From CAWIHS01 sp963836005 (GTDB lineage: Bacteria; Pseudomonadota; Gammaproteobacteria; GRL18), in NCBI GenBank assembly GCA_963836005.1, contig CAWIHS010000002.1, positions 496,001-560,000 of the forward strand: DNA of 64,000 nt, read 5' to 3'. The position numbers and the translations under genes are program-made. Within the stretch, counting starts at the first letter, position 1; each line of letters starts with the position of its first letter. The notes beneath the pieces were generated by a model, which was not told the DNA's origin, did not search any database, and saw only the letters and a program-made list of their open reading frames with translations. Of the stretch, positions 25,345 through 34,998 are shown one piece after another.

Positions 25345-26031
25345 ATGATGAACAAGGCGCTGGTAGTACTGTCCGGCGGACAGGATTCAACAACCTGTCT
25401 GTACTGGGCAATCAATGAATTTGGACGTGAGAATGTCAGCAGTCTCAGTTTTGACTATGGTCAGCGGCACCGTATTGAACTGGAGTCAGCTAGCAAGGTG
25501 GCGGAGATTGCTGCAGTGAGGCATACTCAGTTACCGATTGACACCTTTGCTGCTCTGGGCGGTAATGCATTGACCGATGACATCGCGGTCAAACAGGGTG
25601 TAGATCAGATCACGCATTTGCCCAACACTTTTGTGCCGGGCCGTAACCTGATTTTTTTAACCTTTGCCGCAGCCTTTGCTTATGCTCGTGGCGGTGAACA
25701 AAATATTGAGCACCTGGTGACGGGCGTTACCCAAACCGATTATAGTGGTTATCCTGATTGTCGTGAAAACACCCTCAGCTCACTGGAAGAAACCTTGCGT
25801 CTGGGCATGGAATGTAATGTCACGATCCATACTCCATTAATGAACCTGTCTAAAGCCGATACCGTAGAACTGGCCGTGGAACTGGGGGCTATGGATGCCA
25901 TGGCCTATACCCATAGCTGTTATAATGGCAGCCTGCCGCCCTGTGGTGAATGCCAGGCCTGCATCCTGCGGGCCAAAGGTTTTGCCGAAGCCGGAATAAA
26001 AGATCCGCTGATCGAACGTTTTTATGGATAA
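25345..26031 (+). CDS. queC: 7-cyano-7-deazaguanine synthase QueC
   Basis: ATP-dependent conversion of carboxydeazaguanine to preQ0 in queuosine synthesis. 228 residues. N-terminal PP-loop VLSGGQDSTTCLYWA, then SFDYGQRHRIE, FVPGRNLIFLTFAAAFA, VTQTDYSGYPDCR and the zinc site CYNGSLPPCGECQACILR near the C-terminus. The start is ATG 25345 or 25348. The next gene overlaps it by 8 bp. No preQ1 riboswitch pattern was seen in the 260 bp upstream. Confidence 0.96.
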   Translation: MMNKALVVLSGGQDSTTCLYWAINEFGRENVSSLSFDYGQRHRIELESASKVAEIAAVRHTQLPIDTFAALGGNALTDDIAVKQGVDQITHLPNTFVPGRNLIFLTFAAAFAYARGGEQNIEHLVTGVTQTDYSGYPDCRENTLSSLEETLRLGMECNVTIHTPLMNLSKADTVELAVELGAMDAMAYTHSCYNGSLPPCGECQACILRAKGFAEAGIKDPLIERFYG

Positions 26032-27121
26032 GCTGTTTTATCTTGCAACCGTAGCATTTGAGTCCGCCTGTCAGATTGATATTCTGCACCCGAGTCATCG
26101 TGCTGCCCATCTGCATGGCCATAGTTATAAAGCTTCCATCAGAGTCTTGCTGGAAAATTCTGCAGCAATACCGGAGCCGGCCAGTTTTTTGCGTGAGCAC
26201 CTGAATAATATTATCCAGCCGTTGAATTATGCTTGTCTTAATGATCATCTGGCTATCCCTACCGATGAAAACCTGACTCGCTGGATCCGCAAGCAAACTG
26301 GTTTAAACGGTGTTGATCGTATAGGCATTCAGAGTACCAGCGATAGCGGTGCAGATATGGATTCAGGCGGTGATGCTCATATCTGGCGGCGTTATCGTTT
26401 TGAAGCTGCTCATCAGCTGCCGAAGGTACCCGCTGGTCATCAATGCGGACGTATGCATGGACATGGTTTTGAAGTGATTCTGCATGCCAGCCAAAGTTTG
26501 CTTCGGGGCGGCTCTGAAGTTGATATGGGGGTGGCCTTTGAACAAATGGATTCTTACTGGCTGCCGATTTTTGAGCAACTGGATTATGCCTGTCTGAATG
26601 ATATTCCGGGACTCGAAAATCCGACCTCGGAAGTGCTGGCTGACTGGATCTGGCAGCAGCTCAAACCGCTGTTTACAGAATTGTCCTGGGTCACCGTTTA
26701 TGAAACGCATACTTCCGGCTGTAATTACAATGGCCTTCATTATCGAATCTGGAAAGAGCAGCGTTTTGAAAGTGCCCTGCAGCTGAGTCATTTGCCGACA
26801 GGCGATAAACGCCGAAAATTGCATGGACACAGCTATTTGATACGGCTTCATCTTATGGCCGAGCTGGATAAAGTGATGGGCTGGACAGTCGATTACGGGG
26901 ATGTAAAAGCACTGTTTAAACCTGTCTATGAGCAGCTGGATCATCATAGGCTCGACCAGCTTAGCGGCATAAAACAGGCCGATCATGCCAGCCTGTTATT
27001 CTGGATTAAAGATCAAATGGCCAATTCTCTGCCGCAGCTGGATCGCATTGACTTATATGACACCCCAGGCTGCGGGGCCATTCTGTGCTGGGGGGAAGAA
27101 GGTCCGGCACTGCCTGATTAA
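26024..27121 (+). CDS. queD: QueD-like protein with three tandem 6-carboxytetrahydropterin synthase domains
   Basis: 365 residues, about three times a single QueD domain (roughly 120). Domain 1 (1-120) starts FESACQIDILHPSH and keeps HLHGHSY but has Cys16 where the first zinc histidine should be and no catalytic cysteine. Domain 2 (121-245) has the full front half: His130, catalytic Cys141, His145 and His147, and VYETHTSGCNY, but reads DY (187-188) where a catalytic Asp-His is usual. Domain 3 (246-365) has lost the first histidine and cysteine (FESALQL) but keeps HGH and LDHHRL (Asp306-His307). The active site may be shared between domains. Overlaps queC by 8 bp; queE follows after 9 bp. Confidence 0.88.
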   Translation: MDKLFYLATVAFESACQIDILHPSHRAAHLHGHSYKASIRVLLENSAAIPEPASFLREHLNNIIQPLNYACLNDHLAIPTDENLTRWIRKQTGLNGVDRIGIQSTSDSGADMDSGGDAHIWRRYRFEAAHQLPKVPAGHQCGRMHGHGFEVILHASQSLLRGGSEVDMGVAFEQMDSYWLPIFEQLDYACLNDIPGLENPTSEVLADWIWQQLKPLFTELSWVTVYETHTSGCNYNGLHYRIWKEQRFESALQLSHLPTGDKRRKLHGHSYLIRLHLMAELDKVMGWTVDYGDVKALFKPVYEQLDHHRLDQLSGIKQADHASLLFWIKDQMANSLPQLDRIDLYDTPGCGAILCWGEEGPALPD

Positions 27122-27130
27122 TTTTTCTCT

Positions 27131-27790
27131 ATGACATACACGGTAAAAGAATTATTTTATACGCTGCAGGGTGAAGGTGCACAGAGCGGCAGGGCAGCGG
27201 TATTTTGTCGTTTTAGCGGCTGCAATCTCTGGAGCGGCAGGGAGACCGATCGTCAGATGTCTCAGTGTCCTTTTTGCGACACGGATTTTGTGGGTGTTGA
27301 TGGCCTTGGCGGTGGTAAGTATGCTGATGCTGAAAGTCTGGCGAAAAAGATCGAATCAGTCTGGAGCGTGGCAACCCGAAAAACGCAACAACACTCTGCA
27401 GGGCTGATTCATCCGTATGTTGTTTTCACTGGAGGTGAGCCGTTATTGCAGCTGGATAAAGCACTCATTGACAGAGTTCATGAGCATGGGTTTGAGATTG
27501 GCGTAGAAACAAACGGTACCATAGAGGCACCAGACGGGATTGACTGGATCTGTGTCAGCCCCAAAGATCTACAAAATTTAAAGCAATGTAAGGGGCAGGA
27601 ATTGAAATTGCTATATCCTCTCGCAGATCTTGCACCCGATGCTTTTAATACAATGGATTTTAACTATTTTTATCTTCAACCGCTGGATGAGCAGGGTGAA
27701 GATCACACTGCTGCAGTGGTAAATTACTGTCTGCAGCATCCTCAGTGGCGCGTGTCATTGCAGACACATAAGTTGCTGAATATCCCATGA
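27131..27790 (+). CDS. queE: 7-carboxy-7-deazaguanine synthase QueE (radical SAM)
   Basis: Rearranges carboxytetrahydropterin to carboxydeazaguanine using SAM and a 4Fe-4S cluster. 219 residues. VKELFYTLQGEGAQSGRAAV, then cluster cysteines Cys31, Cys46 and Cys49 with the unusual C-X14-C-X2-C spacing known from the Burkholderia-type QueE, then VFTGGEPLLQLD and VETNGTIEAP. Third gene of queC-queD-queE, giving the route from carboxytetrahydropterin to preQ0; GTP cyclohydrolase and QueF/QueG are not in the window. Confidence 0.95.
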   Translation: MTYTVKELFYTLQGEGAQSGRAAVFCRFSGCNLWSGRETDRQMSQCPFCDTDFVGVDGLGGGKYADAESLAKKIESVWSVATRKTQQHSAGLIHPYVVFTGGEPLLQLDKALIDRVHEHGFEIGVETNGTIEAPDGIDWICVSPKDLQNLKQCKGQELKLLYPLADLAPDAFNTMDFNYFYLQPLDEQGEDHTAAVVNYCLQHPQWRVSLQTHKLLNIP

Positions 27791-27811
27791 TATCAGGGGT
27801 TAAGGAAACCA

Positions 27812-28129
27812 ATGTATTTTTCAGTATTAATATTTGTTTGCGCTTTTCTGATTTTGCTGTGGCTAGCTTATACTGCCTTGCAGTTTATCAGCAGACGGCA
27901 GGGAAGTTTTAAAATAGTGATTGAAAATGGCGTTATAACTTCTCACTCTGAAAGTATTCCGTCAGAATTTCTGTATGATGTGCAGCAAATTGCACGCATT
28001 GAGAAATTGCAGTATCTGATTATCAAAGGCAGCGGGATTAAAACTTCATCTCCAAAGTTGTTTTTTCAGGGTGAAATCTCTCCGCAACTGCAAGAAAAAT
28101 TTTCCCAATCACTAACGCTGAGTTTGTAA
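27812..28129 (+). CDS. DUF3634 family membrane-anchored small protein
   Basis: 105 residues. N-terminal membrane helix (MYFSVLIFVCAFLILLWLAY), then a soluble domain with FKIVIENGVITSHSESIPSEFL and DVQQIARIEKLQYLIIKGSG, which resembles DUF3634. Function unknown. Its stop overlaps the trmJ start (TAATG), so the two are coupled, and it may belong to the queCDE transcription unit. Confidence 0.7.
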   Translation: MYFSVLIFVCAFLILLWLAYTALQFISRRQGSFKIVIENGVITSHSESIPSEFLYDVQQIARIEKLQYLIIKGSGIKTSSPKLFFQGEISPQLQEKFSQSLTLSL

Positions 28130-28884
28130 TGAAGCGGCTTGATAATATTCGCGTTGTACTCGTCAATACACAGTTTGCCGGAAACATTGGTGCCGTGGCC
28201 CGAGCGATGAAAAACATGGCTCTGAGTCAGCTTTTTCTGGTAAATCCTGCCAAACTGGAAGATAGGGCCGCCTATATACGTGCTGCCAGTGCAACCGACG
28301 TATTAAATCATGCGGTGGTGTGCGGCAGCCTGAAAGAAGCGATTGGCGATTGCAAATTAGTCATAGGTACCAGTACGCGTGATCGAGGCATGACCCTGCC
28401 TATGCTAACAGCGCGTGAGTGTGGAGAAAAACTTGTCCGCGAGGCAGTCAATGCTCAGGTGGCGCTGGTGTTTGGTCAGGAAAGCTGCGGTATGCAGGGG
28501 GCGGATCTGGAGCAATGTAATTTTCAGGGCTACATTCCAGCGAATCCAGACTATTCATCTCTGAATCTTGCTGCGGCAGTACAGACTTTCAGTTATGAAA
28601 TTTTTCAGGCAGTGGCAGCAGATCAGGCGAAAGCACGGTCGTTGTCTTTTACCCAGCATGATATATCAAGGCGTGAAGTTTCTTACCCGGATAATATGAC
28701 AATGGAATATTTTTATCAGCATCTGCAAAAAGTGCTGTATGAAATACAGTTTATCATCCCCCAGCACCCCGGACAGGTCATGAAAAGAGTGCGGCGTCTT
28801 TTCAACCGTGCACGTCCGGATGAAAAAGAATTAAAGATTCTACGCGGCATATTGTCTGCTATTCAAAACAGCACTAAAAATTAA
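28129..28884 (+). CDS. trmJ: tRNA (cytidine/uridine-32-2'-O)-methyltransferase TrmJ
   Basis: Methylates the 2'-O of residue 32 in the tRNA anticodon loop; SPOUT family dimer. 251 residues. N-terminal IRVVLVNTQFAGNIGAVARA and MKNMALSQLFLVNP, then LVFGQESCGM and IPANPDYSSLNLAAAVQ, the knot that binds SAM. The C-terminal extension includes HPGQVMKRVRRLFNRARP. Stop overlaps the polA stop: the genes converge with a 4-bp overlap and no terminator between. Confidence 0.94.
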   Translation: MKRLDNIRVVLVNTQFAGNIGAVARAMKNMALSQLFLVNPAKLEDRAAYIRAASATDVLNHAVVCGSLKEAIGDCKLVIGTSTRDRGMTLPMLTARECGEKLVREAVNAQVALVFGQESCGMQGADLEQCNFQGYIPANPDYSSLNLAAAVQTFSYEIFQAVAADQAKARSLSFTQHDISRREVSYPDNMTMEYFYQHLQKVLYEIQFIIPQHPGQVMKRVRRLFNRARPDEKELKILRGILSAIQNSTKN

Positions 28885-31652
28885 TGTGCTTCGTCCCAGT
28901 TAGCACCCACGCCGGCTTCAACGATTAATGGCACTTTCAGTTCCGCAGCACCGCTCATGAGCTGCACAATTTTATCTTTTGAGGCATGCAGTATTTTATG
29001 CGGTACCTCAAACACCAGCTCATCATGTACCTGCATGACCATTTTTATGCCATAAAATGGTTGATTCTGCACTGCTTCGGTTTGCAGCCACTTGTCTACA
29101 TGCAGCATCGCTCGTTTGATAATATCGGCTGCGCTGCCCTGCATGGGCGCATTAATGGCACTGCGTTCAGCGTATTGACGGCGTTGTCCATTGCGAGAAT
29201 TAATCTCGGGAATGTATAAACGACGTCCGAACACGGTTTCAACATAACCCTGCTCCTTAGCCAGTTGCCGCATACTATTCATATAGTTTTTGACGCCCGG
29301 ATAGCGATCAAAATACAGATCAATATAACCCTGAGCATCATTGCGTGTAATGTCCAGCTGCTTTGCCAGGCCAAACGCCGACATGCCGTAAATCAGACCG
29401 AAATTAATTGCTTTGGCACTACGGCGCTGTTCACTACTGACCGCTTCAAGTTCAATGCCAAACACTTCAGCTGCAGTGGCGCGATGAACATCCAGACCCT
29501 GTTCAAAAGCACTCAGCAGACCTTTGTCTGCAGACAGATGGGCCATAATACGCAGTTCAATCTGAGAATAATCGGCGGCAACTATTTGGTGATTTTCCGG
29601 GGCAATAAAAGCCTGTCTGATCCTTCGTCCTGCGGCACTTCTGATTGGAATATTCTGTAGATTAGGTTCGGTGGAAGATAGCCTGCCGGTAACCGCAACA
29701 GCCTGGTTGTAGGACGTGTGTACACGTCCGGTTTTGGCATTAATCTGCAGCGGCAGTTTGTCCGTGTAAGTAGATTTAAGTTTGGCTAACGAACGATGCT
29801 GCAGGATCAGTTTGGGCAGAGGGTAATCCAGTGCAAGTTCCTGCAGTACTGATTCAGCTGTGGAAGGCTGACCTTTTGGCGTTTTGGCTTTGACGGGTAA
29901 CTGCATTTTGTCAAATAGAATAGTCTGGATCTGTTTGGGTGATGACATATTGAAGGCTTCACCGGCCAACTCAAAGGTCTGCTCTTCAATCTGCCTGAGT
30001 TGTATGGCCAGTGCCTGGCTTTGCTGCTGCAATAAATGTGCATCTATCAAGACACCATTGCGTTCAATGCGGGACAACACACTCAACAGCGGTAATTCCA
30101 CTTCAGTAAACAGCTTCTGCAAATCTTCATGTTGCAGCAATTTTGGCCATAGAGTTTCGTGCAGGCGTAACGTAATATCGGCGTCTTCGGCGGCATAAAG
30201 AGCAGCCCTGGCAACGGGAATCTGATCGAAACGCAATTGCTTCGCGCCTTTTCCCGCAATGTCTTCATAGTGTATGGTCTGATAGGCAAGATATTTCAAC
30301 GCCAGCGCGTCCATATTATGACGGGTTGCGGAGCTGTCCAGCACATAAGATTCGAGCATGGTGTCAAAGGCAATGCCTTCAAGACAGATGCCATGATTGA
30401 GCATTACATTGCGGTCATATTTAAGATTTTGCCCCAGCAGAAGTTTGCCAGGATCTTCCAGCAGCGGCTTGAGTCTTGCTAGTGCTTCTTCGCGATTAAG
30501 CTGCTGTGGTGTTTCTACATCTTCATGGATAAGGGGGACGTAAGCGGCCTTGCCTGCTTGGACGCTGAATGAAACACCGACGATTTCAGCATCCATATAA
30601 TTCAGTGATGTAGTTTCCGTGTCGAAGGCAACCAGTTCGGCCTGGTTTAATTTTTCCAGCCATTGCTCAAAAATGTCCCAACTGAGTATGGTCGTATATG
30701 CTCCTTTACGATTGCCGTAAAGGCTGGCATCATCCTGCAAATCGATTTCCTGCTGTTCGCCACCTTCGTCATGGCTAAGCAGTTGTGATAACCAGGTTTT
30801 AAATTCGAGATCAGCATAGAGTTTTTTGAGTTGTTCACTATCCTGAGGCGTCAGCTGCAATTGCTCGGCACTGTGCTGCAGTTCAACGTCCCGCTTGATC
30901 GTAACCAGTTGGTAAGCCAGTTTTAATTGCTCGATGGAAGCACGCAGGTTTTCCCCGATTTTGCCTTTAAACTCGTCTGCATGTTGAATAATATTAGCCA
31001 CAGAGCCATATTCGGAGAGCCATTTTACAGCCGTTTTCGGGCCTACCTTGGGGATGCCGGGGACATTGTCCGAGGTGTCGCCAATGAGGGCGAGATAGTC
31101 AATGATCTGTTTCGGTTTTACACCAAATTTATCTACCACGCCTGCGCTATCCATGATCTGGTTTTTCATGGTATCGACCAGACTGACATGCTCATTGACC
31201 AGTTGTGCCATGTCCTTGTCGCCGGTTGAAATAACGACCTGCAGTCCCTTTTTTTCAGCCTGCTCTGCAAGGGTTCCAATCACATCATCGGCTTCTACAC
31301 CGGGAATAGCTAGCAGCGGTAATCCCAGTGCCTGAATGACCTGATATAGCGGCTCAATCTGGCTGCGCAGTTCATCCGGCATGGCTTCGCGGTTGGCCTT
31401 GTATTCAGCATAAAGATCGTCACGGAAGGTTTTGCCTCTGGCATCAAAAATGACTGCAATGTGCGCGTCCTGATAATCATTGATCAGGCGTTTGAGCATA
31501 TTCACCACACCATAGACAGCACCGGTAGGCTGTCCCCGGGAATTGGCCAGGCCCGGCATGGCATGAAAGGCCCTGTATAAATAGGAAGAACCATCCACGA
31601 GGACCAGTGGCTTGTTAGTGCTAGTCTGCTCTGTTTCTGTTTGTGGGGGCAT
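28881..31652 (-). CDS. polA: DNA polymerase I
   Basis: 923 residues with all three domains. 5'-3' exonuclease 1-300 (LVDGSSYLYRAFHAMPGL, DARGKTFRDDLYAEYKANR, IPGVEADDVIGTLA, GDTSDNVPGIPKVGPKTA). 3'-5' exonuclease about 325-515 with the exo motif FDTETTSLNYMDAEIVG, so proofreading residues are kept. Polymerase to the end, with YSQIELRIMAHLS (motif A), RRSAKAINFGLIYGMS (motif B) and MVMQVHDELVFEVP (motif C). CAGGAA ribosome site before ATG 31652. Divergent from the DUF2782 gene. Confidence 0.97.
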   Translation of the reverse strand: MPPQTETEQTSTNKPLVLVDGSSYLYRAFHAMPGLANSRGQPTGAVYGVVNMLKRLINDYQDAHIAVIFDARGKTFRDDLYAEYKANREAMPDELRSQIEPLYQVIQALGLPLLAIPGVEADDVIGTLAEQAEKKGLQVVISTGDKDMAQLVNEHVSLVDTMKNQIMDSAGVVDKFGVKPKQIIDYLALIGDTSDNVPGIPKVGPKTAVKWLSEYGSVANIIQHADEFKGKIGENLRASIEQLKLAYQLVTIKRDVELQHSAEQLQLTPQDSEQLKKLYADLEFKTWLSQLLSHDEGGEQQEIDLQDDASLYGNRKGAYTTILSWDIFEQWLEKLNQAELVAFDTETTSLNYMDAEIVGVSFSVQAGKAAYVPLIHEDVETPQQLNREEALARLKPLLEDPGKLLLGQNLKYDRNVMLNHGICLEGIAFDTMLESYVLDSSATRHNMDALALKYLAYQTIHYEDIAGKGAKQLRFDQIPVARAALYAAEDADITLRLHETLWPKLLQHEDLQKLFTEVELPLLSVLSRIERNGVLIDAHLLQQQSQALAIQLRQIEEQTFELAGEAFNMSSPKQIQTILFDKMQLPVKAKTPKGQPSTAESVLQELALDYPLPKLILQHRSLAKLKSTYTDKLPLQINAKTGRVHTSYNQAVAVTGRLSSTEPNLQNIPIRSAAGRRIRQAFIAPENHQIVAADYSQIELRIMAHLSADKGLLSAFEQGLDVHRATAAEVFGIELEAVSSEQRRSAKAINFGLIYGMSAFGLAKQLDITRNDAQGYIDLYFDRYPGVKNYMNSMRQLAKEQGYVETVFGRRLYIPEINSRNGQRRQYAERSAINAPMQGSAADIIKRAMLHVDKWLQTEAVQNQPFYGIKMVMQVHDELVFEVPHKILHASKDKIVQLMSGAAELKVPLIVEAGVGANWDEAH

Positions 31653-31955
31653 GTTTTATTCCTGTTATTGGTCTTACCGGGGGCTTTGAGATGATAGTAT
31701 AACCGACAATATTGCCGCTATATATGATACGTTGGAGGCTTTTTTGAACTAATAGCCGATTGTATTATAAAATCATGATAAACTAGCGCAAATAGAATTT
31801 GAGTATTCAGGAAAATTTAACAACGCTTGCAGCTGCTCAGCGACTCTATTATGCCGCACGAGTGAATGCAATCATTGTCTTTACATACGCTGGATATTAC
31901 AAAATATCTATAATGAACTTATAAAACGGTAACTGTTCATTCAACAAGGACTTTT

Positions 31956-32294
31956 ATGAAAGCTGCAATTTATACCCTGTTACTGGCAGGCATGCTTTTT
32001 TTATCAGCCAATGCTTTTTCTGAGAATGAAGCTCAAGAAGTTGAAGTGCCTGTGAAACCTGATGATGATAAGGAAAATCCCCTGGAAAATGTGGATATCA
32101 ACATCATCAAACGGGATGATCGTGTCATTGAAACTCATAGCGTCAATGGACATGTATTCATGGTAAAGGTCATACCTACCAAGGGAATTCCCTATTTTCT
32201 GTATGATACCGATGGTGATGGTTCGCTGGAAACACGTACCAACCGTGCTATGCGCGAAACTACGGTAAATCAGTGGAAAATTTTTCAGTGGTAA
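31956..32294 (+). CDS. DUF2782 family secreted protein
   Basis: 112 residues with a signal peptide (MKAAIYTLLLAGMLFLSANA). An acidic linker (VEVPVKPDDDKENPLE) is followed by a small beta domain: VDINIIKRDDRVIETHSVNG, VKVIPTKGIPYFLYDTDGDG, WKIFQW. Matches DUF2782, a periplasmic family often encoded next to polA in gammaproteobacteria. Function unknown. The 303 bp before it hold the promoters for it and for polA, with no gene visible. Confidence 0.82.
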   Translation: MKAAIYTLLLAGMLFLSANAFSENEAQEVEVPVKPDDDKENPLENVDINIIKRDDRVIETHSVNGHVFMVKVIPTKGIPYFLYDTDGDGSLETRTNRAMRETTVNQWKIFQW

Positions 32295-32336
32295 GCTAAA
32301 TCTCAGCTCAGTTCTCCAGCCTTCAATGATCAAATT

Positions 32337-32903
32337 ATGCACAAGTCTGAAACAGTCAACGCATCAGGATTACAACGTTTAGCGTTCTGGCTGGGTTGGG
32401 TGTCTGAATGGAGCGGGCGAATGATATCCTGGCTGACCCTGGCTATGGTAATGGTGACCTTTGCCATTGTGGTTTTACGCTACGGCTTTGAATTGGGCTG
32501 GATTGCCATGCAGGAATCGGTTATCTATATGCATGCGCTGGTGTTTCTTATTGGTATCCCTTATACACTCAAACATGATGGACATGTTCGGGTGGACATC
32601 TTTTATAGTAAAATGAATGAACGGGGGAAAAACTGGGTCAATCTATGGGGGACTCTGCTGCTGCTTTTTCCGGTTACTATTTTTATTGCCTGGATCAGCT
32701 GGGATTATGTAACAGCTGCGTGGGCGCTGCAGGAGCAGTCGGGTGAAGCTGGCGGCTTACCCTGGGTGTATCTGCTGAAATCATCTATTTTACTCATGGC
32801 GTTGTTACTGTTCATACAGGGCTTCAGTCAGCTGCTGCTGAATGTGTTTTCTCTTCTCAATCCTGAGCTTCAGTCAGATTCCGCTGCGGGAGTTGTCGAA
32901 TAA
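32337..32903 (+). CDS. TRAP transporter small permease (DctQ-type)
   Basis: 188 residues with four membrane helices (about 28-50, 58-78, 100-122, 145-168). Family features: FAIVVLRYGFELGWIAMQE, LVFLIGIPYTLKHDGHVRVDIFY split around the loop, and SGEAGGLPWVYLLKS. It pairs with the large permease encoded immediately after (1-bp overlap). The substrate, probably an organic or amino acid, cannot be deduced because no binding protein gene is adjacent. Confidence 0.9.
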   Translation: MHKSETVNASGLQRLAFWLGWVSEWSGRMISWLTLAMVMVTFAIVVLRYGFELGWIAMQESVIYMHALVFLIGIPYTLKHDGHVRVDIFYSKMNERGKNWVNLWGTLLLLFPVTIFIAWISWDYVTAAWALQEQSGEAGGLPWVYLLKSSILLMALLLFIQGFSQLLLNVFSLLNPELQSDSAAGVVE

Positions 32904-34324
32904 TGGAAGTACTGATGCCGCTGCTATTATTTACGGCAGTTTGCGCAGTACTGCTGCTGGGGTATCCTGTGGCCTTATCTCTGGGAGGCACAGCCCTGGC
33001 ATTTGCCGGCATCGGATTGCTCACGGATACTTTTGACGCATCTTTTTTGCAGGCGCTGCCTAATCGTTTATATGGCATTATTACTAATCAGACTCTGATC
33101 GCAGTGCCGCTTTTTGTATTTATGGGTGTCATGCTGGAACGTTCCAGGGTAGCCGAAGAATTATTAAGTACCATGGCTGATCTGTTTGGAAGTTTACGCG
33201 GCGGACTGGGTGTTTCTGTTGTGCTGGTGGGAATGCTGCTTGCTGCCAGTACTGGAATCGTCGGTGCGACCGTCGTTACCATGGGACTATTATCACTGCC
33301 AACCATGCTTAAACAGGGTTATCATCCCAGTATTGCAACGGGTACTATCTGTGCTGCGGGGACGCTGGGACAAATCATACCGCCTTCTATTATTCTGATT
33401 TTACTGGCTGAGGTTCTGTCATCAGCTTATCAGCAAGCGCAGCTCAATATGGGAATTTTTGCACCGGAAACACTTTCGGTGGGTGACCTGTTTGTCGGCG
33501 CTATCTTTCCAGGGCTTATTCTGGTTGTGGTGTATATCATTTATTTATTATTTGTCGGCCTGAGCAGAAGCGAGTTTATCCCCAAAGTTGAAAATAATAA
33601 TCAGTATCATGAAGGCATACTGCTGAGGATTATAAAAGTGTTGCTGCCTCCGCTACTGCTGATCATTGCAGTACTGGGTTCAATACTCGCGGGTGCTGCG
33701 ACACCGACTGAGGCCGCGGCAGTAGGAGCGGTTGGAGCGATCATTCTTTCAGCATTAAAAAAACAATTGTCGTTTAAGATTATGCAGGATGTGATACGTT
33801 CAACCACTCAGGTGACCAGTATGATCTTTTTTATCTTTATCGGAGCGGCCATTTTTTCACTGGTTTTTCGCGGTTTTGGCGGAGACCTGATGGTTGAAGA
33901 ATTTCTCTTAAGTATTGCCGATAAAAGTTCTCAAGGGCTGATGAGCAGCCTGTTTCCAGAAGGCCCCTTTGGACCGGTTCTGATCGTTATGCTGATGATG
34001 TTTTTTCTTGGTTTTATCCTTGATTTTATAGAAATTACCTTTGTTGTCGTGCCTATTATCGCACCTGCATTATTGACCCTTGGGGTTGACCCGGTGTGGC
34101 TGGGTATTATGATCGCAATTAATCTGCAAACCTCTTTTCTCACCCCTCCGTTTGGTTTCGCGTTGTTCTATCTGCGCGGGGTCGCCCCGGACTCAGTCAG
34201 AACCCTGGACATCTATAAAGGGGTCATTCCTTTTATTGTTATTCAGGTAATCATGCTAATCGCTTTAGCCTACTGGCCGCAGTTAGCCACCTGGCTGCCG
34301 GCAAAATTATTTGCAGCAAGCTGA
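32903..34324 (+). CDS. TRAP transporter large permease (DctM-type)
   Basis: 473 residues, about 12 membrane helices. Family motifs: LLGYPVALSLGGTALAFAGI, TLIAVPLFVFMGVMLERS, AASTGIVGATVVTMGLLSLP, AAGTLGQIIPPSIILILLAE, AATPTEAAAVGAVGAI and NLQTSFLTPPFGFALFYLRG. Sodium-coupled uptake with DctQ. It lacks a neighbouring DctP gene, so the extracytoplasmic receptor lies elsewhere or is shared. A small hairpin CGTGC/GCACG follows the stop near 34334-34348. Confidence 0.93.
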   Translation: MEVLMPLLLFTAVCAVLLLGYPVALSLGGTALAFAGIGLLTDTFDASFLQALPNRLYGIITNQTLIAVPLFVFMGVMLERSRVAEELLSTMADLFGSLRGGLGVSVVLVGMLLAASTGIVGATVVTMGLLSLPTMLKQGYHPSIATGTICAAGTLGQIIPPSIILILLAEVLSSAYQQAQLNMGIFAPETLSVGDLFVGAIFPGLILVVVYIIYLLFVGLSRSEFIPKVENNNQYHEGILLRIIKVLLPPLLLIIAVLGSILAGAATPTEAAAVGAVGAIILSALKKQLSFKIMQDVIRSTTQVTSMIFFIFIGAAIFSLVFRGFGGDLMVEEFLLSIADKSSQGLMSSLFPEGPFGPVLIVMLMMFFLGFILDFIEITFVVVPIIAPALLTLGVDPVWLGIMIAINLQTSFLTPPFGFALFYLRGVAPDSVRTLDIYKGVIPFIVIQVIMLIALAYWPQLATWLPAKLFAAS

Positions 34325-34377
34325 ATAAATACCGTGCAGAAAGCACGAGATTTTAGATACTCTGAGCAGCAACTGCG

Positions 34378-34538
34378 AATTAGTGTCCATCCGTTTTTAG
34401 ATGGACACATGTGGCACAGGGATGTGCTAGCATTTTTAATGATGACAAATCATTGAAAATGCAGCAAAAGAAAATCACACTTTTTCTTTTGCCTTCCATA
34501 ATATAGCCAGGATGGCTATTTATGGATGGAAACGAATT
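34378..34538. repeat. Palindromic element family A, copy 2 (161 bp)
   Basis: Same length and nearly the same sequence as 5570-5730, with ends AATTAGTGTCCATCC and GGATGGAAACGAATT. The left hairpin differs by compensating changes between copies (TTTTTCATGGAC against TTTTAGATGGAC). Lies between dctM and a hypothetical gene. Confidence 0.88.
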
Positions 34539-34619
34539 AGGTATTTATTATTTGATGTCTTTCATGCCGGGGCTGTGATGTATTCACGATGTTAACCACG
34601 GTTAAGACCATGAAAACTT

Positions 34620-34910
34620 CTACTCTTCATATAATGGACCATCAACACCTTGTAAATATTTTGCAAGCTGATCATTAATATCAATGACACGCTCTGCGTA
34701 ATAAAAATGCCTGTTCGATTCCAGTTCCTTTGGCAAAGAGTTTGAGTTGCACTTACGAATGAGTGTTTGCGAAACCAGGGGCCATTTATATTCGTTGGTT
34801 AAAAAAGAATGTGAGATTCTTGATACCTTTTCCCAGGAAGCTAAAATGCCCGGCAAATCTTCATCTCTATATTGAGGGAAATTGTATGCACAGGAACCGG
34901 TTTTGTCCAA
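34620..34910 (-). CDS. Hypothetical protein, possibly a gene fragment
   Basis: 96 codons from a TTG at 34910. No membrane helix or signal. Contains ILASWEKVSRISHSFL, then LIRKCNSNSLPKELESNRHF and a helical end DINDQLAKYLQGVDG. No ribosome site is obvious and the family is not recognised. It lies between a repeat and a START-domain gene, so it may be the tail of a broken gene. Confidence 0.35.
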   Translation of the reverse strand: MDKTGSCAYNFPQYRDEDLPGILASWEKVSRISHSFLTNEYKWPLVSQTLIRKCNSNSLPKELESNRHFYYAERVIDINDQLAKYLQGVDGPLYEE

Positions 34911-34998
34911 TGACGGGATACCATGAAAGCGTCGTTATGCACATATTTTTTAACAACTTGCCCATGAGGAACACTTATTTAGTATTGCCCTGTTGATG

